In this document: positions 1 to 11,378 of the stretch, one piece after another
Layout: each line of letters begins with the position of its first letter
Position numbering within the stretch: position 1 is the stretch's first letter
Assembly: GCF_020520425.1 (NCBI RefSeq)
Contig: NC_079489.1
Span: 86,729,810 to 86,793,809 of the forward strand
DNA: 64,000 bases
Direction of reading: 5' to 3'
DNA from: Spinacia oleracea
Lineage: Eukaryota; Streptophyta; Magnoliopsida; Caryophyllales; Amaranthaceae
Program-made: the position numbers and the translations under genes
Notes under the pieces: generated by a model
Database searches by the model: none
Told to the model about the DNA's origin: nothing
The model's input: the letters and a program-made list of their open reading frames with translations, nothing else

Positions 1-683
1 CATTACATTCTGACAATCCTATTGTAGATAGCAGCACTAGGACTAAGGATGTAGGTTTGAAAAATCAGTGGAGAGAGTACTTTAAAGTTAAAAAAAATGC
101 AACCATTCCATTGCGTCTGTTGGAGATTAAGATGGGTGAATTAGAGGAAGGTGGAGAAATGTTCAAGCGAATATTTGTGATGTTTGCATTCTCTGTTTTC
201 TTAGCTCCTATAGCTAATAGGACTGCTGATTTGGGTTTTGTTAAAGTTCTTGAGGATGTAGATGAAATAAAGAATCTTGATTGGTGTGGATATGTCCATG
301 AGAGACTTTGTCGAGCTATTAGGAAGCATAAAACTTCAGGCTGCCAGGGTAACGTTGGTGGTTGTTTATGGGTTTTACAAGTTGTCTATTTTCATCGCCT
401 TCAATTTAGGGGCGTTGCAGAGAGTTGTAGTCTTCCGTTGATGAAGCATTGGTCTGGTACTAAAATTCACGAAAGGCTTGTTTTGGAAAAGGATTCAGCT
501 TGCTTTGGCAGTGGTTTATTAAATATTGTGACCTACCCTGTTTGTCAGAAGTTGGGTTTTGAAGAAGGTTTTGCCAAGATTTGTGGTAGGCATGATGCTG
601 TGAACGATGATGAGAACCATATACGGTTCGTCATTCCTGATGGGCAATTGTCAAATTCAGCAATTCAATCAATTGCAACTGAT
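1..683 (+). CDS. Ulp1-like protease gene, N-terminal-region exon (5' end outside window)
   Basis: This exon is open from the left edge of the window (frame starting at base 3) to GAT|GTAAGT at 683/684. It ends in phase 0. No initiator is visible; an in-frame TTG at 57 is not a credible start in a plant gene. The protein has the look of the DUF1985 / plant-mobile-domain-like region that precedes the C48 protease in transposon-borne Ulp1 proteins: FKRIFVMFAFSVFLAP, then a D-V-D-E-I / LDWCGYV block, then GGCLWVLQVVYFHRLQF. That assignment rests on pattern memory. The gene continues at 27339 after the copia A insertion. No internal stop occurs in this exon. Confidence 0.6.
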
Positions 684-724
684 GTAAGTTTCTTCTCAAC
701 ATTTTTATAGTTATTTCTCTTTTA

Positions 725-1160
725 TTAAATTTTTTATTGTAGTTTTGAGATTTGATTCTAAAGTTAAAGGTAAAGATTCTAAAGTTAAAGTTATGGATTA
801 TGTATTTAAAGTTAAGGACTTTGATGTTAAAGTTGAGTATATTGAAGTTAAAGTTAGGGATTCTAAAGTTAAAGTTAAGGATTATGTATTTAAAGTTAAG
901 GACTTTAATGTTAAAGTTGAGGATTTTGAAGTTAATGTTAAGGATCCTAAAGTTAAAGTTTAGGATTCTAAAATTGTTTCAAGGATTATAAATTTAAAGT
1001 TGAGGATTCTGAACTTAAAGTTTAGGATACTAAAGTTAAAGTTAAGGATTCTGAACTTAAAAGTTTAGGATTTTAAAGTTAAAGTTAAGGATTCTAAAGT
1101 TAAAGTTAAGGTTTCTGAAGTTAAAGTTAAGGTTTCAGTAGTCTAACTTTTAAGTTCAAA
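725..1160 (+). repeat. 21-bp AAAGTT-rich minisatellite in intron
   Basis: Within the intron that starts at 684, units of 21 bp with core AAAGTTAAAGTTAAG follow one another. From 775 to 942 four unit types repeat as a block (84-bp higher-order unit, two copies: 775-858 and 859-942). Since 21 is a multiple of 3, the array reads through without stops in more than one frame and produces long pseudo-ORFs with a seven-residue period (for example DSKVKVK). Position after a good GTAAGT donor marks it as intronic. The strand bias matches other introns of this gene. Confidence 0.85.
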
Positions 1161-1211
1161 AGTCTAACTTTTAATTCAAAAAGTCTAACTTTTCCCGAAT
1201 CTTGAAGGAAA

Positions 1212-2238
1212 TGAAGGAAATAATGCCCTTGGTCCAAGTATGCATTCAATGTTAAGTCTAATAAATGCGGTTCAGTATTAATTAACAAGTTAATAATTCA
1301 GTGAGATCAAGTGAGCTGAATGCCTAGCTAGAGGCCGCTTCAGTTCAAGTGGAATTAATGATATTAATCCACAGCTTACTCTTGACTGAACCCGTAGGGT
1401 CACACAAATAGTACGTAAACGGATCAAGTATTTAATGGCATTAAATACTCCATCTATGGATATTCGGAATCGACGGATCTTGGTTTCAGTGGGAGCTGAG
1501 ATCGTCACAGGCAAGAAATGAATACTCCGGAAACGATGATATTGCCGGAAACGGAAATATGGATCGTATCGGAAATATAAATATTATCCAAGTCGTAGAT
1601 GTTGCCGGAAACGGAAACATGGTACGTATCGGAAAATATTATCGGAAATGGAAATATTGCCGGAATCGGAAATATTGCCGGAAACGGAAATATTGTCAGA
1701 ATCGGAAATATTATCGGAATCGGAAAATAATTCCGGAAACGGAAATATTAAATATTTGTTCGAAACGGAAATTGATTCCGGAATCGGAAATATTAAATAT
1801 TGTTCGTATCGGAAATGAATTCCGGAATCGGGAATTTAATCGGAAGCGTATCGTACGAATTAGCATCGGACGAGGCCCGCTAGACGAAGGCCCAGCACGA
1901 AGCCAGGCCATCGCCCAGCGAGCCAACACGCACCATCGCATGCCAAGCCTCGACCAGGCCCAGCGCAAGGCCAGGCCCAGCCAAGGCCTGGGGCGCGCGC
2001 GCGAGAGCACAGCAGTGGGCCGAGCGCTGTGCGCCTAGCGTGGGCCGCAAGGCTTGCGCGGGTGTACGGTGCTCATGCAATGCTTGTGCGGGAATCCTAA
2101 AGCAATCGGGATTCGAAATATGATTAAATCCTAAAACTATTAGATAATGATTATTTAATTAGAGTCCTAGTAGGATTATAATTAAATAAATTAGTATCCT
2201 AATAGGATTCCAAAACCTTTTCCATAACTCTATAAATA
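1212..2238 (+). repeat. 5' LTR of copia A, first part (interrupted by copia B)
   Basis: It matches 25956-26982 of the 3' LTR. It ends in the middle of the promoter: TATAAATA at 2231-2238 is the last sequence before copia B. The LTR includes a degenerate array of GGAAATATT/CCGGAA units (about 1545-1850) and a GC-rich stretch (about 1870-2060). The remainder of this LTR resumes after the duplicated AAATA at 12771. Confidence 0.93.
2231..2238 (+). promoter_or_regulatory. TATA box of copia A 5' LTR, cut by insertion
   Basis: CTCTATAAATA occupies the position where the other LTR copies have their TATA box (3258-3265 in B). Copia B duplicated the last five bases (AAATA, 2234-2238 and 12766-12770). 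The right-hand remnant is AAATAGGTGCC without the leading TAT, so the box is now separated from A's own transcribed region by 10.5 kb. Confidence 0.7.
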
Positions 2239-3625
2239 TGAAGGAAATAATGCCCTTGGTCCAAGTATGCATTCTATGTTAAGTCTAATAAATGCGGTTC
2301 AGTATTAATTAACAAGTTAATAATTCAGTGAGATCAAGTGAGCTGAATGCCTAGCTAGAGGCCGCTTCAGTTCAAGTGGAATTAATGATATTAATCCACA
2401 GCTTACTCTTGACTGAACCCGTAGGGTCACACAAATAGTACGTAAACGGATCAAGTATTTAATGGCATTAAATACTCCATCTATGAATATTCGGAACCGA
2501 CGGATCTTGGTTTCAGTGGGAGCTAAGATCGTCACAGGCAAGAAATGAATACTCCGGAAACGATGATATGGCCGGAAACGGAAATATGGATCGTATCGGA
2601 AATATGAATATTATCCAAGTCGTAGATGTTGCCGGAAACGGAAACATGGTACGTATCGGAAAATATTATTGGAAATGGAAATATTACCAGAATCGGAAAT
2701 ATTGCCGGAAACGGAAATATTGTCAGAATCGGAAATATTACCGGAATCGGAAAATAATTCCGGAAACGGAAATATTAAATATTTGTTCGAAACGGAAATT
2801 AATTCCGGAATCGGAAATATTAAATATTGTTCGTATTGGAAATAGATTCCGGAAATGGAAATTTAAACGGAAGCGTATCGTACGAATTAGCATCGGACGA
2901 GGCTTGCCGGACGAAGGCCCAGCACGAAGCTGGGGCCATCGCCCAGCAAGCATGCGCGCCACAAGCCCAGCCAAGGCAGCGCCCAGGCCTACCGCAAGGC
3001 AGGCCCAGCGCGCGCCAAGGGCCACGGATGCGTGGGCCGTGCTGCGCGGGGCTGCTGCTCGCACGCGCATGGGCAGCCCTTGTGGCTGCCGTGTGTGTGT
3101 GAGTTTGTGCTCATGCGTGATTCCTGAATCTACAAGAGTCAGTGTATGATTAAATTTCTATTCCTAATTGGATAAATTAATTAAATAGAATTCATGTAGG
3201 ATTCTAATTTCAATTGATTCGTATCCTACTAGGATTACGATTCCTTTTCCATAACTCTATAAATAAAGGCCTAGGGGTCATAATTTATACACAAGTTTCA
3301 AAGTATTCAAAAAGTGAGTTTTTGAGAGAAAATTAAAACACACATCTTGCTCATAAAGTGCCGAAATTTTCTAGTACCTTAAGGGCGATTCTAGTTGGTC
3401 AATCTTAAGGCGGATCCGGACGTGCTGTGGACTATCTACGGAGGGACGACACTTGGAGTCCTAAAAGACTTGTTCTTGTTCGGTTCGGGCGCAGCTAGGG
3501 AGGGCACGCAACAAAGAGTATGCATCTAAATTATGCTATATGATTATGTGTAAATAATATGTTGTCCTGGGTTAATGGTTGTTTCCGCATGATCTATGTA
3601 ATGTCATATGTATCATAACCTAACA
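2239..3625 (+). repeat. 5' LTR of copia B
   Basis: TG...CA termini, 1387 bp. From about 2565 to 2870 it carries a degenerate array of short units around CCGGAA-CGGAAATATT, followed by a GC-rich block (about 2895-3110). TATAAATA at 3258-3265 lies about 360 bp before the LTR end, leaving room for R and U5. Confidence 0.95.
3258..3265 (+). promoter_or_regulatory. Probable LTR TATA box of copia B
   Basis: TATAAATA within CTCTATAAATAAAGG, conserved in position in the LTRs of A and B in this window. The transcription start is inferred to lie about 30 bp downstream. The identical copy in the 3' LTR is at 12398-12405. Confidence 0.6.
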
Positions 3626-3640
3626 GTGGTATCACGAGCC
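3626..3640 (+). other. Primer binding site of copia B
   Basis: GTGGTATCACGAGCC directly follows the 5' LTR. It resembles the usual copia site complementary to the 3' end of initiator methionine tRNA (TGGTATCAGAGCC) with one extra C. The same variant follows the 5' LTRs of A (13125) and C (58649). Confidence 0.7.
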
Positions 3641-6548
3641 CCTTATTATTTTCATAATCTAAATTGCATGAACATGGTTAAATATTACAAATTTGCAAGA
3701 ATTAAAAGGGGTGATTAATTTTCGTAATTGTTAATTAATTGCAAATTGCGTTTATTTAATTATACGTACGCAGTTTTTCGGCAGTTTCTTCATTACTCAT
3801 CCGAATTGAGTGATTTTTGTGTCAATTCCGCATGTAAAAGGCATTCTAAAATTTTGACAAAAATAATATTTTTCTGCCGAACCCAGAATTCTCAAATTCG
3901 AAGCCTAACTATGACTTTTCGAAGGTTTTAGTTTTTCGAATGCAAAATTTCGTAAATTTAAGATGTTAAATTAAACATTTGCGATTCTTGTTGATAAATC
4001 TTGAATTTTTGATTGACCTACTGCATATGTTTAACAAGTTTGAATGCCTAGTCTTGTTAATTATGCAATCTAATTTGTAATTATGATTAATTTGTTGAAA
4101 ATTAGAATAATTTAGAATTAATTTGATTTTCATAATTAATTGTAATTTAATTAGAAACCTATGATTAAAAACCACCATAAAAATTGTAAATTTACGATAA
4201 ATTTTAAATTTTTATGACCTAGACTTGAATCCATAACAATCGGAAATCAATTGGATAATAAATTTTCGATTTTTCGCCCTAAAATTATGAAATTAATAAT
4301 ATTTATTAATTTGTCATTAATTTTAAATATAAATTTTAAATTTTTATGCGATTCGTTCATATAACTTGCACGCACGAAGCAATGGACGCTTCGTGTTACC
4401 CTTAAGGGGTGTTGTATAATGCGGGCATGCGACGACGAGCAAGGGAGCTCGTCGCCCGTGCGGCACGAATGCAATGAGCAAGGGCGTAGTGCACGAGCAC
4501 AAGGCAGCAGCCCTGCCTTGTGTCGTGTGCCACGAGCAATGAACAAATGGGCATGGGCGAGGGGCGAGCCAAGGCAGTCGCGTGTGGGCAGCAAGCGAGC
4601 TGCGCCACAACGCGCGCTGCCTCGCACAAGTGCGCGCAGCCTCGCGCGCAGCGAGCGCAAGCTCGCGTGCCACGAGCGCTGCGCCCAGCACTACTCGCGC
4701 GCACAGCGCGCGATGTCGCTCGCCCAGCGAGCGATGTCGCGCCCCAGCGAGCGATGGCTCGCGCGCACAGCGCGCGATGTCGCCCGCCCAGCGAGCGATG
4801 TCGCGCCCCAGCGAGCGATGGCTCGCGCGCACAGCGCGCGATGTCGCCCGCCCAGCGAGCGATGTCGCGCCCCAGCGAGCGATGGCTCGCGCGCACAGCG
4901 AGCGAGCCAGCGCGCCCAGCGAGCGATGTCGCGCGCCCAGCGAGCGATCTCGCGCGCGCGCACTGCGAGCGATAGCTCGCGTGCGACGGGGCGCTGTGCG
5001 GAGGCTTGCGATAGGACAGCAGCAGCTATGCGACGAGCGCATGGGGTGCGCGCACATGGCCAGCAATGGCTGTGTGCGTACGGCCCATGGGCGTGCAACG
5101 CGTAGGGTGTTTGCGTTACGATTAGATCGTTTTGAATGTTTAATTTGAAAATTTCAGTTCACGTAATTTTAATTAATTTTAAAATTAATAATTTGAATTA
5201 ATTTCTTGGATTTTAATTTTGAATATTATAATTATAATAAATGGAATTTATTCTAATTATTTTACTAAAATTAAAATCATGAATTAATTTAAATGCGACT
5301 GAAATTAAATTAAATTTTTGGATTCAATTATAAATTTATATGAGCTTTAAATTTTAATTAAATTTGTATGTTTCCGGTTAGACTAGAAATACAATTTTAT
5401 GTTTAAAATTAGTAAAGCATATGAATTTATTGGTTTAAGTGGGAGCGCTTTTTAGTCATAAACTCTTGATTAGGTCTACAAATCCTTAAGGTTAAAACAA
5501 CTTGATTAGAATTAATAAGGACTGAATAATTGGTAGATTATTGGTGCCCTTGATTAATTGCTGCAAATGTTTACGTGATGCATAATGTGTTTTACTAACC
5601 AGCTATGTGGGCCATTCATGATAATGAATGGGTGAATGGTATATATTGTATATGTACTGTTTTGCAGGTTATGAAGTGACTAGTATGGCCCAAATAGGAT
5701 AGAAAATATGGTCTGCGTACCATTAATTTGAATGTAATTGGTCTAAAGCACCAAAGTTATTTTTCAATTCAAATATGGTCTGCGTACCATCAAATAGTTG
5801 TAATTAGTTATAGCTTATCCTATTTGAAGAAAATGGTGCCTCCCACGGAGATTTTCAAGACGGACTTTGAAGTCAAAGCTTCAAGATGAAGTCGGGCCAT
5901 ACTAGATCACAAATATCTTATGCATGTTTTAAGTTATTTACTGTTTTAAATATGTCTTAAAATGCATGAGATCAAAAGCTTGATTATGTTGCATGATTAA
6001 GGATTTTAGTTCACTTAAAATCTAACCAACATAGTAAGAGCCTTAAGTTCCAAACTTAAAAATTGAGTTAAAAGGTGCCATGCCAAAATATACACTTGCT
6101 TGGATATCCTTTACATCAATCTAGTAATAGTTTTCGCTCAGCGAGGTGTTACTTATTGGTCCTAAAGGGGCAAGGTACACAAATAATTGTGAGTACATGT
6201 TAGTGAAACTCAACGATATAAGTAAGGAGTCCTTTTATGTCGTGGCAAACTCGATAGGTTTACCTAATAAGTTCTTAGACGTACCTATCAACCAAGAATA
6301 GTTTCTAGACTATTAGCAAAAGGCTTTTGCTTACCTAAGATGTTCTAGGATTAAGTCGACAAACTGTGCTTAGTTCTTCAATGATTTTAGGATCTTGGAA
6401 TCATTTTATTCACACCTGCCGGAACACATAACTTGAATAAAATGCTTAATAAACATTGAATTATGCATGTATGCTAGAATTTAAGTTTATTAAGAGAAAC
6501 TGTGAATGGTTATTTATTTGTTTATTCTTTTCAATTGTAGTTTTTAAT
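3641..6548 (+). other. Long untranslated leader of copia B
   Basis: About 2.9 kb between primer site and gag without a credible reading frame. AT-rich flanks enclose a GC-rich island (about 4420-5100). Acceptor-like pyrimidine-rich sites end in TTTTGCAG (about 5660-5668) and CAATTGTAG just before gag. The leader is conserved in copies A and C, so it is probably functional RNA rather than junk, but no specific function can be read from it. Confidence 0.6.
4690..4960 (+). repeat. 64-bp GC-rich tandem repeat in copia B leader
   Basis: The phrase GATGGCTCGCGCGCACAGCG recurs at 4753, 4817 and 4881, giving a 64-bp period. Each unit is built from smaller pieces such as CCAGCGAGCGATG. The array is almost purely G/C in a strongly AT-rich neighbourhood. 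The matching place in copy A (about 14100-14340) has related but not identical GCGAGCGC units. Confidence 0.85.
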
Positions 6549-9500
6549 ATGGCAAACAACAATTCATTCAACATTCGATCAATTCTCGAAAAGGAGAAGT
6601 TGAACGGGAAAAACTTCCTTGACTGGCAAAGGAACTTGCAAATAGTTCTTATGCAGGAAGAAAAGGAGTATGTCCTAGATGAGGCGATGCCCGAAGCTCC
6701 AGGCGACGGGGTCACTCAGGCAGCCCTCAATCGTTGGATTGATGCCAACAAGGATGTGAAATGTCTAATGCTCGCCACCATGAGTGCGGATCTGCAGAAA
6801 ACGTTCATCAACTCAGATGCTTTCACAATCATCAGTGAGTTGAAGAACATGTTCCAAGATCTGGCTCGAGTCGAAAGATTCGAGACTCATAGGGAAATTC
6901 TTGAGACCAAGCTTAAGAAAGGCGAGCCCGTAAGTCCACATGTTCTCAAAATGATTGGACTCATTGAGAATATGAGTCGGCTGGATCAGCAATTTTCTCA
7001 GGAAATGGCTATAGACACCATCCTCCATTCTCTTCATAGCGGGTATGATCAGTTCAAACTGAACTACAGTATGAATAGTCTGGACAAAACGCTCACTGAG
7101 CTTCACGGTATGCTGAAGACCGCTGAAAAGACGCTCAAAAGTGATAAGCAGGATGTGCTTATGGTGCGTGGGGGCAAGTTCAAGAAATCTGGAAAGAAGA
7201 GGAATGCTAAGAAAGGTGGCAACAAGGCCAGCCCAACTAAGCAAACTGGCGCCAAATCTGCAAAGAGGAAGGTCAGTCAACCCACTTCTGAATCCGAATG
7301 CTTCTACTGCAAGAAGAAGGGGCATTGGAAGAGAGATTGCTTGAAACTAAAGGAAGATCAGAAGAACGGAACAGTCGTTCCATCTTCAGGTATTTTCGTT
7401 ATAGACTGTATACTTGCTAATTCAACTTCTTGGGTATTAGATACAGGTTGTGGCTCACACTTATGTTCCAATCCACAGGGACTAAGAAGAAGTAGAAAGT
7501 TAAGCAAGGGTGAAGTCGACCTACGAGTGGGAAATGGAGCACGGATTGCTGCATTAGCTGTAGGAACTTACTATTTGTCGTTGCCCTCCGGGCTAGTTTT
7601 GGAACTGGAAGAATGTTTCCATGTTCCAAGTCTTACTAAAAACATCATTTCAGTTTCTTGCTTAGATGCCAAGGGATTTTCCTTTATAATAAAAGACAAT
7701 AGTTGTTCGTTTTATTTTAAAGAGATGTTTTATGGATCTGCTAGATTAGTCAATGGACTTTATTTATTAGATCACGACAAACAAGTATATAACATAAATA
7801 CCAAAAAGGCCAAAAAGGATGATTCAGATCTCACCTATCTGTGGCATTGTCGATTAGGCCATATAAACTTGAAACGCTTAGAAAGACTTCAAAGAGAAGG
7901 AATTCTAAAACCATTTGACTTAGAGGATTATGGTAAATGCGAATCATGTTTACTTGGCAAAATGACAAAGCAACCTTTCTCTAAAGTTGGAGAAAGAGCA
8001 AATGAACTATTGGGTTTAATCCATACAGATGTATGTGGACCAATGAGTACAAATGCTAGAGGTGGTTTCAGCTACTTTATCACTTTCACTGATGACTTCA
8101 GTAGGTATGGTTATGTCTACCTAATGAAGCATAAGTCTGAATCCTTTGACAAATTCAAGGAATTTCAGAGTGAAGTAGAGAATCAATTAGGCAAGAAGAT
8201 CAAGGCACTGCGGTCTGATAGAGGCGGTGAATATCTGAGCTATGAATTTGATGACCATCTGAAAGAATGTGGAATTCTATCAGAATTGACTCCTCCTGGA
8301 ACACCACAATGGAACGGTGTGTCAGAACGGAGGAACAGAACCTTGCTAGACATGGTCAGGTCAATGATGGGTCAGGCCGAACTTCCATTAGAATTTTGGG
8401 GACATGCACTAAATACAGCTGCACTCACTATAAATAGAGCTCCGTCTAAAGCTGTCGAAAAGACTCCATACGAATTATGGTTTGGAAAGCCTCCAAATGT
8501 GTCTTTTCTTAAGATTTGGGGATGTGAAGTTTACGTCAAACGATTAATTTCAGACAAACTTCATCCAAAATCTGACAAATGTATCCTTGTGGGCTATCCA
8601 AAGGAAACAAAGGGGTATTACTTCTACAATACATCTGAGAACAAAGTGTTTGTTGCTCGAGATGGTGTCTTTTTGGAGAAGGATCACATTTCCAAAATGA
8701 CAAGTGGGAGAAAAGTAGACCTCGAAGAAATTCGAGTCGAACAACAAACTCTAGAGAATGCTCAAGATGACATTCAGGATGAAACTCAGAGATCTTTAGA
8801 AGAATCTGGTGAGAATCATGGTCAATCTAGAAATGTTACCCCGCGTAGATCGCAAAGATATAGATCTCAACCGGAAAGGTACTTAGGTATTTTGACGAAC
8901 GAGAGCTATGACGTTCTATTACTTGAAAGTGATGAACCTGCGACTCACAAGCAAGCTATGACGAGCCCTAGCTCCAAGCAATGGCAAGAAGCCATGCAAT
9001 CTGAATTAGACTCCATGTCTGAAAACCAAGTATGGGATTTGGTCGATTTGCCAGATGGCTACCAAGCCATTGGAAGCAAATGGGTTTTCAAACTGAAAAA
9101 GGACAAGGATGGGAAACTTGAAGTTTTCAAAGCTAGATTGGTTGCAAAAGGTTACAGGCAAGTCCACGGTGTGGATTACGATGAAACCTTTTCACCAGTT
9201 GCAATGCTAAAGTCTATTCGAATAATGTTAGCAATCGCTGCATATTACGATTACGAAATATGGCAGATGGATGTCAAAACTGCTTTCTTAAACGGCGTTT
9301 TAACAGAAACTGTGTTTATGACACAGCCTGAAGGTTTTGAGGATCCAAAGAATGCTAAAAAGGTATGCAAGCTAAAGAAGTCAATCTACGGATTGAAGCA
9401 GGCATCCAGGAGCTGGAATATACGTTTTGATGAAGCAGTCAGTGACTTTGGTTTCATCAAGAACGCGGACGAATCTTGTGTATACAAGAAGGTCAGTGGG

Positions 9501-10514
9501 AGCAAAATTGCTTTCCTAGTATTATATGTCGACGACATATTGCTTATCGGAAATGACATTCCTATGTTGAACTCTGTCAAGATTTGGCTTGGGAAATGTT
9601 TTTCGATGAAGGATCTAGGAGAAGCACAGTACATATTGGGCATCAAGATTTACAGGGATAGATCTAAAAGGATGATTGGACTTAGTCAAAGCACTTATAT
9701 CAATAAGGTGCTTGATAGGTTCAAGATGGCGGACTCCAAGCGAGGCTACCTACCCATGTCTCATGGAATGACTCTAAGCAAGACTCAGTGCCCAAAAACA
9801 CTTGATGAGCGTAGACGAATGAATGGGATTCCATATGCATCATTGATTGGTTCAATAATGTATGCTATGATATGTACACGCCCGGATGTTGCGTACGCAC
9901 TTAGTGCTACGAGCAGATACCAGTCAGACCCAGGAGAGGCGCATTGGACTGCTGCCAAGAACATTCTGAAGTACCTGAAAAGGCACAAAGATGACTTCCT
10001 GGTCTATGGTGGAGATGATGAATTAATTGTTAAAGGCTATACGGACGCAAGTTTCCAAACCGACAAAGATGATTTCAGATCACAGTCTGGGTTTGTCTTC
10101 TGCCTCAACGGAGGAGCAGTAAGCTGGAAAAGTGCTAAGCAAAGCACCATTGCGGATTCTACAACTGAAGCGGAGTACATTGCTGCACATGAAGCAGCAA
10201 AGGAAGCTATATGGCTAAGGAAGTTCATAGGAGAACTTGGTGTAGTCCCCTCCATTAAAGGACCAATAGCCCTGTATTGTGATAATAACGGAGCTATTGC
10301 ACAGGCAAAAGAGCCTAGACACCACCAGAGAGTCAAGCATGTACTTCGTAGATTTCACCTTCTACGAGAGTTCGTTGAAAGAAAAGAAGTCGAGATAAGC
10401 AAAATTGGAACTGATGACAACATATCAGATCCATTAACTAAACCTCTGCCGCAAGCGAAGCACAACTCGCACACTGCAGCTATGGGAATCAAGCATATTG
10501 GAGAATGGCTTTGA
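6549..10514 (+). CDS. Copia gag-pol polyprotein, intact
   Basis: One open frame (1352 codons if counted from ATG 6456; 1321 from ATG 6549). I prefer 6549 (MANNNSFN) because the upstream part ends in a pyrimidine-rich CAATTGTAG that looks like a splice acceptor. Numbering from 6456: gag about 32-260; CCHC knuckle CFYCKKKGHWKRDC 282-295; protease D-T-G 329-331; pre-integrase HHCC zinc region about 463-498; integrase D525, D588, E624 (exactly 35 residues between the last two); reverse transcriptase D939 and YVDD 1024-1027; RNase H D1197 and TEAEY about 1237-1241. The order protease-integrase-RT-RNase H defines Ty1/copia. All catalytic residues looked for are present, so B may be an autonomous source. 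I do not assign a lineage. Confidence 0.95.
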   Translation: MANNNSFNIRSILEKEKLNGKNFLDWQRNLQIVLMQEEKEYVLDEAMPEAPGDGVTQAALNRWIDANKDVKCLMLATMSADLQKTFINSDAFTIISELKNMFQDLARVERFETHREILETKLKKGEPVSPHVLKMIGLIENMSRLDQQFSQEMAIDTILHSLHSGYDQFKLNYSMNSLDKTLTELHGMLKTAEKTLKSDKQDVLMVRGGKFKKSGKKRNAKKGGNKASPTKQTGAKSAKRKVSQPTSESECFYCKKKGHWKRDCLKLKEDQKNGTVVPSSGIFVIDCILANSTSWVLDTGCGSHLCSNPQGLRRSRKLSKGEVDLRVGNGARIAALAVGTYYLSLPSGLVLELEECFHVPSLTKNIISVSCLDAKGFSFIIKDNSCSFYFKEMFYGSARLVNGLYLLDHDKQVYNINTKKAKKDDSDLTYLWHCRLGHINLKRLERLQREGILKPFDLEDYGKCESCLLGKMTKQPFSKVGERANELLGLIHTDVCGPMSTNARGGFSYFITFTDDFSRYGYVYLMKHKSESFDKFKEFQSEVENQLGKKIKALRSDRGGEYLSYEFDDHLKECGILSELTPPGTPQWNGVSERRNRTLLDMVRSMMGQAELPLEFWGHALNTAALTINRAPSKAVEKTPYELWFGKPPNVSFLKIWGCEVYVKRLISDKLHPKSDKCILVGYPKETKGYYFYNTSENKVFVARDGVFLEKDHISKMTSGRKVDLEEIRVEQQTLENAQDDIQDETQRSLEESGENHGQSRNVTPRRSQRYRSQPERYLGILTNESYDVLLLESDEPATHKQAMTSPSSKQWQEAMQSELDSMSENQVWDLVDLPDGYQAIGSKWVFKLKKDKDGKLEVFKARLVAKGYRQVHGVDYDETFSPVAMLKSIRIMLAIAAYYDYEIWQMDVKTAFLNGVLTETVFMTQPEGFEDPKNAKKVCKLKKSIYGLKQASRSWNIRFDEAVSDFGFIKNADESCVYKKVSGSKIAFLVLYVDDILLIGNDIPMLNSVKIWLGKCFSMKDLGEAQYILGIKIYRDRSKRMIGLSQSTYINKVLDRFKMADSKRGYLPMSHGMTLSKTQCPKTLDERRRMNGIPYASLIGSIMYAMICTRPDVAYALSATSRYQSDPGEAHWTAAKNILKYLKRHKDDFLVYGGDDELIVKGYTDASFQTDKDDFRSQSGFVFCLNGGAVSWKSAKQSTIADSTTEAEYIAAHEAAKEAIWLRKFIGELGVVPSIKGPIALYCDNNGAIAQAKEPRHHQRVKHVLRRFHLLREFVERKEVEISKIGTDDNISDPLTKPLPQAKHNSHTAAMGIKHIGEWL

Positions 10515-11378
10515 TGTTTCTGTTTAATGTTTTAAAGTTTTAGAGTTTAAATCTTTGTAAAACATTATTGGTTAATCATTCACAATAAATGAAAGAAATT
10601 CATTTTTCCATTTAATTTGTGGTTTATTAAATGATGAGTCCCTTCAACTTGACGATATATTCAAGATAGACTGTCAGGACCAGTCCTGTGACTAAGAAAT
10701 GTCTATCAAGTGAACTTGAATGTCAAAGGTTGAAAATGGTCCCTAATCGGAGTTTTCTATAAAATTGGACGCATAGAAAACGTTAGACGATTAGAATGCA
10801 AGATGACTAGTAGTTCTGTTTCTTGAACTATGTGGACATGGCAATGTCATAATCATTTGCATAGATACTTACTTTGGGAAGACTAGTATCGGACAAGACC
10901 TATGAAACTTTACTGTAAGAGATGAAAATCTGTCATGAGTAAATTTCATTAAATTATTAGACACTAAATCCTCAATACCTGAGTGATTTGAGATTACTTG
11001 TTTGAGAACTGGTTGCTTTGACGTTGACCAACCGTCGCACCGTAAAAGGAGGCTATAAAGGCAACGCTCAGGTAATCACCTATCAAACGAAGTCTAATCT
11101 CAAGATCGCAAGATTGGGATTGTCCTCCCATAAATCGGGATGAGATGCTTAAAAGTTGTACAAGGCCACTCGGAGAGCTAGAAACTGTGAAATGCATGGC
11201 CGTGCTCGGATGAATCATAGGCTATGATTATCTGTTTATTTGATCAGTTGAACTCTGAAACCGAGGAACACCTCTGGACATAATAAGGATGACAACTCTT
11301 ACCTTATGTTCAAGAGCAAGCATCGAGCGACAAAGGAATTAGGAAATGCACACTTGTCCCTAAGGACAAGTGGGAGAC
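10515..11378 (+). other. 3' trailer and polypurine tract of copia B
   Basis: 864 bp without a coding frame on the element's strand. It ends in GGACAAGTGGGAGAC just before the 3' LTR, a usual position and composition for the polypurine primer of plus-strand DNA synthesis. The same trailer is found in copy A (25091-25955). Confidence 0.75.

Noticed and set aside
57..57. Base 57 as a start codon for the first protease exon
   Set aside because: The codon is TTG, and the frame is open to the window edge, so the real exon starts upstream.
745..991. Two overlapping frames of 72 and 79 codons rich in Lys, Val and Leu
   Set aside because: They arise from the 21-bp minisatellite, whose length is a multiple of three. 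They lie inside an intron behind a strong GTAAGT donor.
1290..1514. 74-codon minus-strand frame present in every copia LTR copy
   Set aside because: Antisense of LTR sequence conserved because the LTRs are recent copies; no domain recognised.
4247..5148. Several long overlapping Ala/Arg-rich frames on both strands
   Set aside because: GC-rich tandem repeats lack stops by composition. The frames overlap one another on both strands and are not conserved in copy A.
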